Notes: generated by a model from the sequence alone, not told the origin. DNA of 26,249 bases from HGM04593 sp964470845 (GCA_964470845.1 CAYYEL010000025.1:1-26249); one strand, 5' to 3'. Numbered from the stretch's first letter, positions 14,900-23,492 are shown. Numbers and translations are program-made.

Positions 14900-15091
14900 A
14901 ACCATAGGCCTAAAAGTGTGAGTTAAGCGGCCTATTTCAGTGATATTTTTAACAGTATTTTAGATACGGTGTGGCCTTTTGCCGTTTTTTTTTATAAAAA
15001 ATGCGATTATTTTGGAAAAATAATAGGAAAATACAACATTCTTTGTAATTTTGTAATTCTCGAAAATATATAAGGATAAAATTTTGTAATT
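14900..15091 (+). promoter_or_regulatory. Leader region of the aromatic operon
   Basis: There is no gene here. It holds the inverted repeat ATAGGCC/GGCCTAT (14904-14910 with 14929-14935, 18-nt loop) and a small hairpin ACGG/CCGT (14966-14969 with 14982-14985) followed by nine T, a possible second weak terminator. There is also a 15-codon frame at 15001-15048 with adjacent Phe-Trp, and TAATTTTG at 15046-15053, an exact -7 match 38 bp before aroF. If transcription starts at that box, the hairpins lie upstream of the operon. If it starts earlier, they could form an attenuator. Confidence 0.45.
15046..15053 (+). promoter_or_regulatory. Putative -7 box for the aro operon (TAATTTTG)
   Basis: This is an exact TAnnTTTG match. 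The predicted start is near 15060, giving a leader of about 30 nt before the aroF ATG. No good -33 TTTG is seen at the usual spacing. Confidence 0.4.
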
Positions 15092-16105
15092 ATGATAGCA
15101 GTATTAAAAAATGGAGTTACAAAAACTCAGCGCGATAATCTTGTAAAATGGTTAGAATCGCAAAATGTCAAAGTACATATCTCTGAGGGCGAGGTACAGA
15201 CGGTGCTGGGCCTCATTGGTGATACAAGTAAAATTGATATAGACCTTCTTGCGGGCCTCGAAATTATTGCAAATGTTACACGTATAAGCGAGCCGTTCAA
15301 GAGTGCCAACCGTCGCTTCCACCCCGATGATACAGTAATTGAAGTGGGGCAAGGTGAGAATAAAGTGAAGATAGGCGGTGGAAACTTCTGTATAATGGCA
15401 GGTCCCTGTTCTGTAGAGTCCGAGGAGCAGATTCTATCTGTTGCGCAGTCGGTAAAAGCCTCGGGAGCCAATATGTTGCGCGGCGGAGCTTTTAAGCCCC
15501 GTACCTCGCCCTACGACTTTCAGGGGCTGCGTGCCGAGGGTCTGCAACTGCTCATCAAGGCGCGTGAAGCAACAGGTCTGCCCTTTGTAACGGAGATTAT
15601 GAGCGCCTCGCACCTCGACCTCTTTGCCGACGTTGATATTATTCAGGTGGGCGCACGCAATATGCAGAATTTTGAGCTTCTTAAAGAACTCGGTCGCAGC
15701 GATAAGCCTATTTTGCTTAAGCGAGGAATGTCGGCAACGCTCAAGGAACTTCTTATGAGCGCCGAGTATATAATGTCCGAGGGTAACGAAAATGTGATTC
15801 TGTGCGAGCGCGGAATACGCAGCTACGACAACTACACACGTAATGTGCTCGACCTTGCAGCAGTGCCTGTGTTGCGCGGCCTCACCCATTTGCCAATAAT
15901 TGTTGACCCCAGCCACGCAACAGGCGTTTCGCGTCTTGTGCGCCCTATGGCTTGTGCTGCAACAGCTGCCGGTGCCGACGGATTGATAATAGAGGTTCAC
16001 AACGACCCTGTACACGCCTTGTGCGACGGTGCACAGTCGCTCACACCCGAGCAATTTGCCGACGTTGCAAGATGTGTTAATGAGATTCGCAGTATAATAC
16101 ATTGA
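15092..16105 (+). CDS. aroF: DAHP synthase, type I-beta with N-terminal regulatory domain
   Basis: This 337-residue cytosolic enzyme condenses PEP and erythrose 4-phosphate, the entry step to aromatic amino acids. Residues 1-75 form a ferredoxin-like domain (starting MIAVLKNGVTKTQRDNL), like the feedback-sensing domain of Thermotoga-type enzymes. The barrel follows with GPCSVES (104-110, metal ligand C106), GGAFKPRTSPY (131-141), LLKRGM, VDPSHATG (271-278) and EVHNDP (301-306). No chorismate mutase domain is fused, unlike some Bacteroidetes homologues. That activity is in pheA of the same operon. Inhibition by Tyr or Phe through the N-terminal domain is known in relatives and inferred here. 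tyrA follows after 18 bp. Confidence 0.96.
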   Translation: MIAVLKNGVTKTQRDNLVKWLESQNVKVHISEGEVQTVLGLIGDTSKIDIDLLAGLEIIANVTRISEPFKSANRRFHPDDTVIEVGQGENKVKIGGGNFCIMAGPCSVESEEQILSVAQSVKASGANMLRGGAFKPRTSPYDFQGLRAEGLQLLIKAREATGLPFVTEIMSASHLDLFADVDIIQVGARNMQNFELLKELGRSDKPILLKRGMSATLKELLMSAEYIMSEGNENVILCERGIRSYDNYTRNVLDLAAVPVLRGLTHLPIIVDPSHATGVSRLVRPMACAATAAGADGLIIEVHNDPVHALCDGAQSLTPEQFADVARCVNEIRSIIH

Positions 16106-16123
16106 TATAAAGACGCTTAAGAA

Positions 16124-16954
16124 ATGAAGATAGGAGTAGTGGGGCTGGGACTGATAGGTGGTTCGGCGGCAAAGGCTTTTAAAGCCTCGGGTGCAACTGT
16201 GTATGGCTATGATATAAACAGTACCATAGTGGGATATGCTGCCCTTGATGGAACAATAGATGCCGAGTTGACTGATGAAAAAACAGCCTGCTGCGACCTG
16301 CTTCTGCTCACGGCAACGCCACAGGCTGTGGTGGACTACCTCGTCGCGAATGCCTCGAAAATACTCTCTTCGACCCTTGTTGTCGATTTTTGCGGAACAA
16401 AGAAGATGGTGTGCGAGGCTGGATTCGGGCTTGCACGAAAGTGTGGCTTTACGTTCGTTGGTGCACATCCTATGGCAGGCCTGCAATATTCGGGATATAA
16501 ATATTCGCGTGCCAATCTGTTCTCGGGAGCTTCGCTTATAGTGGTTCCGCCCGTGCACGATGATATTGTCCTTTTAGACAGAGTAAAAAGCCTTCTCGCC
16601 CCCCTACAATTTAAAAAATATGTGATAACGACCGCCGAGTTTCACGACAGGATGATAGCCTATACGTCGCAAATGTGCCACGTAGTATCAAATGCCTTTG
16701 TAAAGAGCCCCTCGGCGCAGTATCATCGTGGGTACAGTGCAGGCAGTTTCCGCGACCTTACCCGTGTGGCTCGCCTTAACGAGGCAATGTGGACTGAGCT
16801 TTTCCTTGAGAACCGAGAGAATCTTTTAAGTGAGATAGACCACCTTATGGCCTCGTTGTCCGAGTATCGCAAAGCTATTGCCGATGGCAACGCCGAGGCT
16901 CTGCACGCTCTTTTGCACGAGGGCTGTGTGGCTAAGGAAGGAACTGAAAAATAG
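16124..16954 (+). CDS. tyrA: Prephenate dehydrogenase
   Basis: This 276-residue cytosolic enzyme oxidatively decarboxylates prephenate to 4-hydroxyphenylpyruvate for tyrosine. The Rossmann motif GLGLIGGS (7-14) is followed by an acidic residue at the end of strand 2 (YGYD, D30), which suggests NAD preference. VDFCGTKK and GAHPMAG with H115 form the active site. The helical C-terminal domain has TSQMCHVVSNAF and AGSFRDLTRVA, matching the family. No C-terminal ACT domain is present, so regulation probably lies elsewhere in the pathway. It is spaced 18 bp from aroF and 12 bp from aroB. Confidence 0.96.
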   Translation: MKIGVVGLGLIGGSAAKAFKASGATVYGYDINSTIVGYAALDGTIDAELTDEKTACCDLLLLTATPQAVVDYLVANASKILSSTLVVDFCGTKKMVCEAGFGLARKCGFTFVGAHPMAGLQYSGYKYSRANLFSGASLIVVPPVHDDIVLLDRVKSLLAPLQFKKYVITTAEFHDRMIAYTSQMCHVVSNAFVKSPSAQYHRGYSAGSFRDLTRVARLNEAMWTELFLENRENLLSEIDHLMASLSEYRKAIADGNAEALHALLHEGCVAKEGTEK

Positions 16955-16966
16955 AATAAGATAACT

Positions 16967-18019
16967 ATGCTACCCTATACAACTATACACGTCGATGCGT
17001 CGCGCTGCTACGATATTTACATAGGGCGCGGTATTTTGTCGCAGATAGGCGACTTCCTACGTCCGTTATTGGGTGATTGTCGCGTTGCAGTGCTCACCGA
17101 CGCAACGGTCGATGACCTTTACGGCGACCGACTGATTGATACGTTGAGCGTGGCAGGCTACGCTGCCAATAAATTTGTGGTACCCGCAGGCGAGGCTTCG
17201 AAATGTGCCGATAATCTGTTGGAATTTTTGAATTTTCTTGCCGATTGCAAGCTCACACGCAGCGACGCTGTGATTGCTTTTGGTGGTGGAGTGGTTGGTG
17301 ATATGGCCGGTCTCTCGGCGGCTCTCTATCTGAGGGGCGTAAAATATGTACAGATTCCAACGACGCTTTTAGCTGCGGTCGATAGCTCGGTGGGTGGAAA
17401 AACAGCCATTGATATTCCTGCCGGAAAGAATCTTGTGGGTGCTTTTTATCAGCCGGTAATGGTCTGTTGCGATACGGAACTGATGGACACACTCGCGCCC
17501 GAGGTCTATCGCGACGGATGTGCCGAGGTTATAAAATATGGAGTAATACTCGACAAAAATCTATATGATAAACTGCAACAGCCACCGTTCGACCGCGACA
17601 GCGTGGTGGCACGCTGTGTCGAGATTAAGCGCGACGTTGTACAAAAAGATGAGTTTGATAACGGACTGCGCGGGTTATTGAATTTCGGGCACACATTCGG
17701 ACACGCAATAGAGAAGATGAGTAATTTTGGAGTGTCGCACGGCTCGGCAGTGGCCAAGGGAATGGTGATTGCAGCGCGTATAGCTCCTTTGTGCGGTCTA
17801 TGCAATGTGTCCGACGAAATTTCGGCACTGCTTCAGCGCTACGGATTCGACCTTTCGTGCCCATATAGTGCCGATGAACTTTTTGATGCTATCCTATCCG
17901 ATAAAAAGCGTCGCGGCGGTAATATAACAGTGGTGCTTCCCGAGGCAATAGGTAATTGTAACCTTGTAACGCTTACAGTTGAGGAGTTGCACAGTAAATT
18001 GAAACAGATATTAGGTTAA
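16967..18019 (+). CDS. aroB: 3-dehydroquinate synthase
   Basis: This 350-residue cytosolic, NAD- and metal-dependent enzyme converts DAHP to 3-dehydroquinate, shikimate step 2. Visible motifs are the NAD-binding GGGVVGD (106-112), IPTTLLAAVDSSVGGKT (130-146), CAEVIKYG (185-192, metal ligand E187) and NFGHTFGHAIEK (239-250), which carries two histidines of the metal site. The length is typical for a monofunctional AroB. It starts 12 bp after tyrA and is followed by aroA after 5 bp. Confidence 0.98.
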   Translation: MLPYTTIHVDASRCYDIYIGRGILSQIGDFLRPLLGDCRVAVLTDATVDDLYGDRLIDTLSVAGYAANKFVVPAGEASKCADNLLEFLNFLADCKLTRSDAVIAFGGGVVGDMAGLSAALYLRGVKYVQIPTTLLAAVDSSVGGKTAIDIPAGKNLVGAFYQPVMVCCDTELMDTLAPEVYRDGCAEVIKYGVILDKNLYDKLQQPPFDRDSVVARCVEIKRDVVQKDEFDNGLRGLLNFGHTFGHAIEKMSNFGVSHGSAVAKGMVIAARIAPLCGLCNVSDEISALLQRYGFDLSCPYSADELFDAILSDKKRRGGNITVVLPEAIGNCNLVTLTVEELHSKLKQILG

Positions 18020-18024
18020 AAACA

Positions 18025-19287
18025 ATGGACATAAAAGTCGGTGGAACATTATCGGGCACAATAGTGCCGCCGCCCTCAAAGTCGCAGGCTCATCGTCTGC
18101 TCATCTGTGCGGCATTGGCAACAGAGCCTTGTACAATTGAGTGCAGTGCTCTGAACGATGATATTGTGGCCACAATGAATTGTCTGAATGCTCTTGGAGC
18201 AGATATAAAGTATAACGACGGTCGTTTCTGTGTTGTCCCCATAAAACTGCGCAAAGGGGCAACGCTCGATTGTGGCGAGAGCGGCTCGACGCTACGCTTC
18301 CTCTTGTCGGTGGCAGCCGCTCTTGGTGCTGATGCTGCTTTTGTAGGTAGGGGCAAGCTGCCTCAACGTCCCAATGGTGCTTTGTGCGATGCTCTTGCAC
18401 AGCACGGAATTGTGTTCGAGAAGCAGGCAACCGACGCCGAGCTTCCTTTGTTGTGTCGCGGTAGTTTATCGGGCGGCGATTATACGCTTGCCGGAAATAT
18501 CTCGTCGCAGTATCTTACAGGGCTGCTTTTTGCCCTGCCTCTGCTCAAGGAGGATAGTAGAATAGAGATTACCGGGGGGCTTACAAGTGCCTCGTATGTA
18601 AATATGACGCTCGATGCTGTGCGTCTCGCAGGAATATCTGTGAAAAACAGTGCAAATATATATAATATTAAGGGTGGGCAACAGTATCGACTGCCCGGGA
18701 CAACAACGGTCGAGGGCGATTGGTCGGCCGCGGCATTTTGGCTGGTGGCAGGCGTGATAGGTTCGCGTCCGATAGCGTTGCAAGGGATGAATGGCAGCTC
18801 GTTACAGGGCGACCGTTACATAATTGAACATCTGCGTCTGATGGGGGCTCTTATCGAGGAGCGCGAAGATTGCATTATTGCACACCCCTCGCAACTCTTT
18901 GGCGCTGCTCTCGATTGTGCCGATACTCCCGACCTTGTGCCTATACTTGCTGTTGCAGCAGCTGCAGCCTCGGGTGAGACGCAATTTTATAATGTAGGGC
19001 GTCTGCGTTATAAAGAGAGCGACCGTCTGGCAGCAATGCAGCGTACGCTCGCTTCGTTTGGTGTCTCATCGACAGTGGGCGAGGATACATTCTCTGTTCG
19101 TGGCAGCAAGCCACAGGCCATCTGCGCCGTCGATAGCTTCGGCGACCACCGCATAGCAATGTCCGCAGCAATATTATCGACTATTGCCGATGGCGAGGCC
19201 ACAATACTCGGCGCCGAGTGTGTGGCAAAGTCCTATCCGCACTTTTTCGACCATTTTGCGGCTCTTGGAGGCAAGATATATAAATGA
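18025..19287 (+). CDS. aroA: EPSP synthase (3-phosphoshikimate 1-carboxyvinyltransferase)
   Basis: This 420-residue cytosolic enzyme joins shikimate 3-phosphate and PEP, shikimate step 6. Its N-terminal loop is PPSKSQAHR (16-24; K19, S20 and R24 bind substrates). CGESGSTLRF (83-92) is the PEP-site loop, in which the glycine equal to the E. coli glyphosate-site glycine is kept and the residue before it is Ser. SSQYLTG (160-166), TPDLVPI with catalytic D303, KESDRL (330-335) and DHRIAM (374-379) follow. The stop overlaps the pheA start by 4 bp (ATGA), which suggests translational coupling. Confidence 0.98.
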   Translation: MDIKVGGTLSGTIVPPPSKSQAHRLLICAALATEPCTIECSALNDDIVATMNCLNALGADIKYNDGRFCVVPIKLRKGATLDCGESGSTLRFLLSVAAALGADAAFVGRGKLPQRPNGALCDALAQHGIVFEKQATDAELPLLCRGSLSGGDYTLAGNISSQYLTGLLFALPLLKEDSRIEITGGLTSASYVNMTLDAVRLAGISVKNSANIYNIKGGQQYRLPGTTTVEGDWSAAAFWLVAGVIGSRPIALQGMNGSSLQGDRYIIEHLRLMGALIEEREDCIIAHPSQLFGAALDCADTPDLVPILAVAAAAASGETQFYNVGRLRYKESDRLAAMQRTLASFGVSSTVGEDTFSVRGSKPQAICAVDSFGDHRIAMSAAILSTIADGEATILGAECVAKSYPHFFDHFAALGGKIYK

Positions 19288-20453
19288 TTATTAACCGAAA
19301 AAATATAACAATGGATTTAGAAGTATTGCGCAAACAGATAGATGAGATAGATACCGAAATGTGCGACCTTTTTGCACAACGTATGAAAGTCGTTACCGAC
19401 ATTGCGCGTTACAAGAAGGATAATAATATGGTAGTTTATCACCCCTCACGTGCACGTAACGTGCTACACAATGTGTCGAAGCGCTTAGGCCCCGAGTTTG
19501 AGGGCTACGGCCGCACGCTCTATCACACGATTTTCGACCTTAGCGAGTCGTATCAGACACGTGTCCTTGCCGAGAATACCGACTTTTTCAATAAGATAAA
19601 GGCTGTTACTTCTGTGCCCCCCGCACCCTTTCCCAAGCGAGCGTCTGTGGCCTGTGCAGGCTGTGAAGGTTCGTATGCCCATCTGGCGGCCGAGCGTCTG
19701 CTCGACCTGCCCGAGATTATGTATATGAGTAATTTTGAGGGTGTTTTTAAGGCAGTCAGCAGTGGGTTGTGCCGCTTAGGAGTGCTTCCTATTGAAAATT
19801 CAATTGCAGGCTCGGTAAATGCCATCTACGACCTGCTCTCCGAGTACAATGTGAGCATCGTACGCAGTGTGCGTCTCAAGGTCGATCACTCATTGCTTGT
19901 GCATCCGGGAACGAAACTTGAGGATATTCGCGAGATTTATTCGCATCAGCAGGCGATCAGTCAGTGTTCCGAGTTTCTATCGACCCTGAAGAATGTGCGC
20001 ATAATACCGGTCGAGAATACAGCCGAGGCTGCACGTATGATTGCGCAGTCGGGCGACCGCACAAAAGCCTCACTCTCGTCGCGCCTGTGTGCCGAACTTT
20101 ACCATCTGCAACCGCTAAAGACCGCTGTGCAGAATCGTGATAATAATTATACACGCTTCATTTGCATCTCGTCCGAGCCGCAAATTTACTCGGGTGCCGA
20201 CCGCACAAGTATTATGATGGTTATTCCCAATCGTCCCGGTACGCTCTTCCGCATAATGTCGCGCCTCAACGCAACAGGCGTCAATCTTGTGAAACTCGAA
20301 AGCCGTCATATTCCCGAGCGCGAATTTGAGTATCGTTTCTATTTCGATATTGAGGCCTCGGTGTATAGCGAAGAGTTTCTCTCGCTTATGTGCGAGCTTA
20401 ACGAGTGTGGCGAGCAGTTTAAATACTTCGGTACATACGCCGAGATTATATAA
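19284..20453 (+). CDS. pheA: Chorismate mutase / prephenate dehydratase (P-protein)
   Basis: This 389-residue bifunctional enzyme turns chorismate to prephenate and then to phenylpyruvate. The domains are an AroQ-type chorismate mutase (about 10-95, starting MDLEVLRKQIDEID), a prephenate dehydratase (about 120-294, with GVLPIENSIAGSV and the catalytic TRF at 290-292), and a C-terminal ACT domain (about 308-388; NRPGTLFR and ESRH), which in relatives binds Phe for feedback inhibition. In the ACT domain the usual GALVK reads GTLFR and ESRP reads ESRH. The start at 19284 overlaps the aroA stop by 4 bp. The ATG at 19311, preceded by AAAAAATATAACA, is a serious alternative that would trim 9 residues and matches the usual family start. 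Confidence 0.95.
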   Translation: MIINRKNITMDLEVLRKQIDEIDTEMCDLFAQRMKVVTDIARYKKDNNMVVYHPSRARNVLHNVSKRLGPEFEGYGRTLYHTIFDLSESYQTRVLAENTDFFNKIKAVTSVPPAPFPKRASVACAGCEGSYAHLAAERLLDLPEIMYMSNFEGVFKAVSSGLCRLGVLPIENSIAGSVNAIYDLLSEYNVSIVRSVRLKVDHSLLVHPGTKLEDIREIYSHQQAISQCSEFLSTLKNVRIIPVENTAEAARMIAQSGDRTKASLSSRLCAELYHLQPLKTAVQNRDNNYTRFICISSEPQIYSGADRTSIMMVIPNRPGTLFRIMSRLNATGVNLVKLESRHIPEREFEYRFYFDIEASVYSEEFLSLMCELNECGEQFKYFGTYAEII

Positions 20454-20513
20454 CCCTATAAGATAACAATTTACCAAACAACTATAATTGTCGAACACAA
20501 AAAACGAACGCCT

Positions 20514-20945
20514 ATGAAAAAGATTCTTGTCATCAATGGTCCTAACATAAATATGCTGGGGCTGCGCGAACCATCACTTTATGGTGCACACAACTATGCA
20601 GCACTTAAAGAGTGTATCTGTGAGAGTGCTGCCGAGGCCGGTCTGCAAGTTGAACTTTTTCAGTCTAACCACGAGGGAACGATAGTAGATGCCATACAGG
20701 CTGCTTATGGTCGTTTCGATGCAATCCTCATAAATCCGGCTGCATACACCCACACAAGCGTCGCTATTCTCGACGCGCTTAAGGCTGTGGCGCTTCCGAC
20801 GGTCGAGGTTCATCTTACCGATATTTCCTCGCGCGAGGAATTCCGCAGATTTTCGTACGTATCGCTGTATGCCGAGAAGGTAATCTGTGGAAAAGGCTTC
20901 GATGGCTATCGTGAAGGGCTTCATTATTTAGCTAACACCTTGTGA
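20514..20945 (+). CDS. aroQ: 3-dehydroquinate dehydratase, type II
   Basis: This 143-residue cytosolic enzyme is usually a dodecamer and dehydrates 3-dehydroquinate to 3-dehydroshikimate, shikimate step 3. NGPNINMLG (8-16), R18 and Y23 in the mobile lid, FQSNHEG (49-55), INPAAYTHTSVA (73-84) and EVHL with catalytic H100 are all present. Many homologues have a SN-x-H-type segment after EVH, whereas here it reads LTDISSREEFR. The rest of the active site is intact, so it is probably functional. It is the last gene of the aro run, 60 bp after pheA, and a terminator follows. Confidence 0.97.
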   Translation: MKKILVINGPNINMLGLREPSLYGAHNYAALKECICESAAEAGLQVELFQSNHEGTIVDAIQAAYGRFDAILINPAAYTHTSVAILDALKAVALPTVEVHLTDISSREEFRRFSYVSLYAEKVICGKGFDGYREGLHYLANTL

Positions 20946-20963
20946 TAATCTATAATCTTATGT

Positions 20964-20992
20964 AGCCCGTTTTTTATACGGGCTGCTTTTTT
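20964..20992 (+). terminator. Terminator after aroQ, abutting the next gene
   Basis: AGCCCGT (20964-20970) pairs with ACGGGCT (20978-20984) around the loop TTTTTAT, followed by GC and six T (20987-20992). It ends 14 bp before the next start codon at 21007, which is unusually close. Confidence 0.85.
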
Positions 20993-21006
20993 GTTATACA
21001 AATACT

Positions 21007-22530
21007 ATGCACATATATTCTACCGCTTCGGTAAAAGAGATTGATAAACTGACAATGCAGTACGAGCCAATCTCCTCGTATAACCTTATGGAGAGGGCGG
21101 CGGCAGCACTTACCGATGCTCTCCTGCTCGATTATGGCTGGTGTCGGCACTTTATGGTATTTGTCGGTGCAGGAAACAATGGTGGCGACGGACTTGTGAT
21201 GGCACGTCGTCTGCTTGAACGTGGCTGTGCGGTAGATGTGTGGATGGTTACACGCGAGCATCTCTCGCCCGACTGCTCAACTGCACTCGATAGACTGCTC
21301 GATGCTTTTCCATCGTGCAGGGTGCGCTTGACGACCGATAATAAAGAGCCTGTTGTGCACGGGGATACTGTTGTTGTAGATGCCCTCTTTGGCAGTGGAC
21401 TTAACCGAGCATTGAGTGGCGAGTGGGAAAGGGTGGTGAGGATTATAAATACTCTTCCTTGCTCAAAAGTGGCCGTAGATATTCCATCGGGACTTATGGG
21501 CGAGGATAATGGCCCTGTCTCGCCCGATGCAGCCATTGTACACGCCGATACGACATTGACGTTGCAGTTTCCCAAATTATCTATGCTTTTCGACGAGAAT
21601 AAAAAATTCGTCGGGCGTTTGCGCGTGGTTGATATTGGCTTGAGCCTCAAGGCGATGCACGAGGTGTCTGCTATTGCTCACACGATAGATGCGGCCGAGG
21701 CTCGGGCGCTTGTGCAACCGCGTTGTCCGATAGCGCATAAAGGTAATTTTGGCCGTGCTCTGCTCGTGGCAGGCTCGCGAGGAATGGCCGGTGCTTCAGT
21801 GCTTGCAGCGCGTGCGGCGATGCGCTCGGGATTAGGGCTGTTGACCGTACATCTGCCTGCCTGCAATAATACAGTTGTGCAGACGGCTGTACCCGAGGCA
21901 ATGACAAGCATCGACGAGAATGAGTACTATTTTTCGGTCTCTCCCGATGCCGCGCGTTACACGGCCGTTGCTGTGGGGCCGGGGCTTGGACGTTGCGAGG
22001 CTACTGCGGCTGCCTTGCACACGCTCATTGAGAATTCTCAAGCGCCGATGGTGATAGACGCCGATGCTCTTAATATCCTTGCCGACAATCCCGAGTGGTT
22101 CGAGCGTGTGCCTCGGGGCAGTGTAATTACTCCTCATCGAGGCGAGTTTGCGCGTCTTGTGGGCTCGACTACAAATAGTTACGAGGCGCTTATGCGTGCA
22201 CGGGAATTTGCTATGCGATATAAGATGTGTGTGGTTCTTAAAGGTGCATATACAATAATTGCGAACAGCGATGGAAACTACTGTATAAATACTTTTGGCA
22301 ATGCCGGGATGGCGACAGGAGGCAGTGGCGATGCGCTCACAGGGGTGATTCTTGCACTTTTGGCACGCGGATACAGCGCCTACGATGCAGCCCGTCTGGC
22401 TGTGTATGTACACTCGGTAGCCGGTGATGAGGCTGCTGCACGTGTGGGGCAAACGTCGCTTGTGGCAAGCGATATTATTGATGCGTTGCCTGTTGTGTGG
22501 TGCAGTATCGAGAATGTTTGTGAAAAATAG
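21007..22530 (+). CDS. nnr: Bifunctional NAD(P)H-hydrate epimerase / dehydratase
   Basis: This 507-residue cytosolic repair enzyme deals with NAD(P)H damaged by hydration. The N-terminal epimerase domain (about 1-215) has GAGNNGGDG (54-62), DALFGSGL and DIPSGL. The C-terminal ADP-dependent dehydratase, ribokinase-like (about 230-500), has HKGNFGRALLVAGS, VGPGLG, DADALNIL, TPHRGEFARL and GNAGMATGGSGD (431-442; GGSGD anion hole and catalytic Asp). The ATG at 21007 matches the family start (MHIYSTASVKEIDKL), so the closeness to the terminator is real. It is followed by the BASS-type transporter 8 bp later. Confidence 0.97.
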   Translation: MHIYSTASVKEIDKLTMQYEPISSYNLMERAAAALTDALLLDYGWCRHFMVFVGAGNNGGDGLVMARRLLERGCAVDVWMVTREHLSPDCSTALDRLLDAFPSCRVRLTTDNKEPVVHGDTVVVDALFGSGLNRALSGEWERVVRIINTLPCSKVAVDIPSGLMGEDNGPVSPDAAIVHADTTLTLQFPKLSMLFDENKKFVGRLRVVDIGLSLKAMHEVSAIAHTIDAAEARALVQPRCPIAHKGNFGRALLVAGSRGMAGASVLAARAAMRSGLGLLTVHLPACNNTVVQTAVPEAMTSIDENEYYFSVSPDAARYTAVAVGPGLGRCEATAAALHTLIENSQAPMVIDADALNILADNPEWFERVPRGSVITPHRGEFARLVGSTTNSYEALMRAREFAMRYKMCVVLKGAYTIIANSDGNYCINTFGNAGMATGGSGDALTGVILALLARGYSAYDAARLAVYVHSVAGDEAAARVGQTSLVASDIIDALPVVWCSIENVCEK

Positions 22531-22538
22531 ATAGTTGT

Positions 22539-23492
22539 ATGTTAAGTATAAGACAGATTTTAAGAGATTGGTCGCTCCCCATTGCGATGCTTGCAGGTGT
22601 ATTTATCTATTTTGCCTATGTGAGCATCCCGCTCTTCGATGCGACGCACAAAGCGGCTGCCAATGTGGTGGCACTGCTGCAACCGTTGCTTATTTTCCTA
22701 ATGCTCTTTATTACCTTCTGTAAGGTACGTATCAGCGAGCTTCGCATCAGACGTTGGCATTTGTGGCTGCTTGCTTTTCAGATTCTCTCGTTCATACTCC
22801 TTGCCTTGGCAGTGGCTTTTCTCTCTTTGTCGGATGCAGCACGCGTTGTTCTTGAGGCGGCGATGCTGTGTCTGCTTTGCCCCACCGCAACGGCTGCTGC
22901 AGTAATTACTGCAAAATTAGGGGGTAGCGCAGCCTCTCTTATTTCCTACACGATGGCTGTAAATATCTCGGTGGCAATTGTTGCACCGTTTTTCCTCACA
23001 CTTATTCATCCTGTGGCCGATGGTTCTTTTCTTTCATCGTTTCTGTTAATATCGGGTAAAGTGTTTCCACTGTTGCTTGCGCCTCTGCTTTTGGCCGAGG
23101 CTGTACGCCGCTTTGCACCATCGCTACACAGCTATATTTTGCAAAAAGGTCGCAACTGGCCATTTTATCTGTGGTTGGTGGCCTTGTCGCTTGCAATAGC
23201 TGTTACTACACGTGCAATTGTACATACGCATTTGCCAATGTATGTAATGGGCGCTATTGCCATTGTTTCGTTTGTTTGTTGCGTGCTGCAATTCCTTGTG
23301 GGGCGCGTGGTTGCGAGTTATTATGGCGAGACGGTAACAGGTGGGCAGGCATTGGGACAGAAGAATACAGTGTTTGCAATATGGTTGGCCTATACTTTTC
23401 TGACACCTGTTACAGCCATTGCCGGTGGATTCTATAGTCTTTGGCACAACATTGTAAATACGTGGCAGTTGTATAGGTGCAATCATAAATAA
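22539..23492 (+). CDS. BASS-type (bile acid:sodium symporter-like) transporter
   Basis: This 317-residue inner-membrane protein has 9-10 predicted transmembrane helices. I recognise the Bacteroidetes branch of the BASS/SBF superfamily by the conserved paired-helix segment LCPTATAAAVITAKLGG (about 111-127) and the C-terminal block QALGQKNTVFAIWLAY followed by FLTPVTAIAGGFY (about 267-295). Related families carry sodium-coupled organic anions. The substrate is unknown here. It starts 8 bp after the NAD(P)H-repair gene, so the two are probably co-transcribed. Bile acid transport should not be assumed from the family name. Confidence 0.85.
   Translation: MLSIRQILRDWSLPIAMLAGVFIYFAYVSIPLFDATHKAAANVVALLQPLLIFLMLFITFCKVRISELRIRRWHLWLLAFQILSFILLALAVAFLSLSDAARVVLEAAMLCLLCPTATAAAVITAKLGGSAASLISYTMAVNISVAIVAPFFLTLIHPVADGSFLSSFLLISGKVFPLLLAPLLLAEAVRRFAPSLHSYILQKGRNWPFYLWLVALSLAIAVTTRAIVHTHLPMYVMGAIAIVSFVCCVLQFLVGRVVASYYGETVTGGQALGQKNTVFAIWLAYTFLTPVTAIAGGFYSLWHNIVNTWQLYRCNHK

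Noticed and set aside
15001..15048. 15-codon frame with Phe-Trp as an aromatic leader peptide
   Set aside because: It has only one Phe and one Trp and no Tyr, no ribosome site, and it overlaps the best -7 box. It is kept only as part of the leader finding.
15434..16558. 374-codon minus-strand frame opposite aroF and tyrA
   Set aside because: It is a long shadow frame opposite two clear enzymes, with Cys/His/Ser-rich composition and no motif. It is a by-product of their codon use.
20574..20924. 116-codon minus-strand frame opposite aroQ
   Set aside because: It is a shadow of a fully recognisable enzyme gene, with no supporting features.
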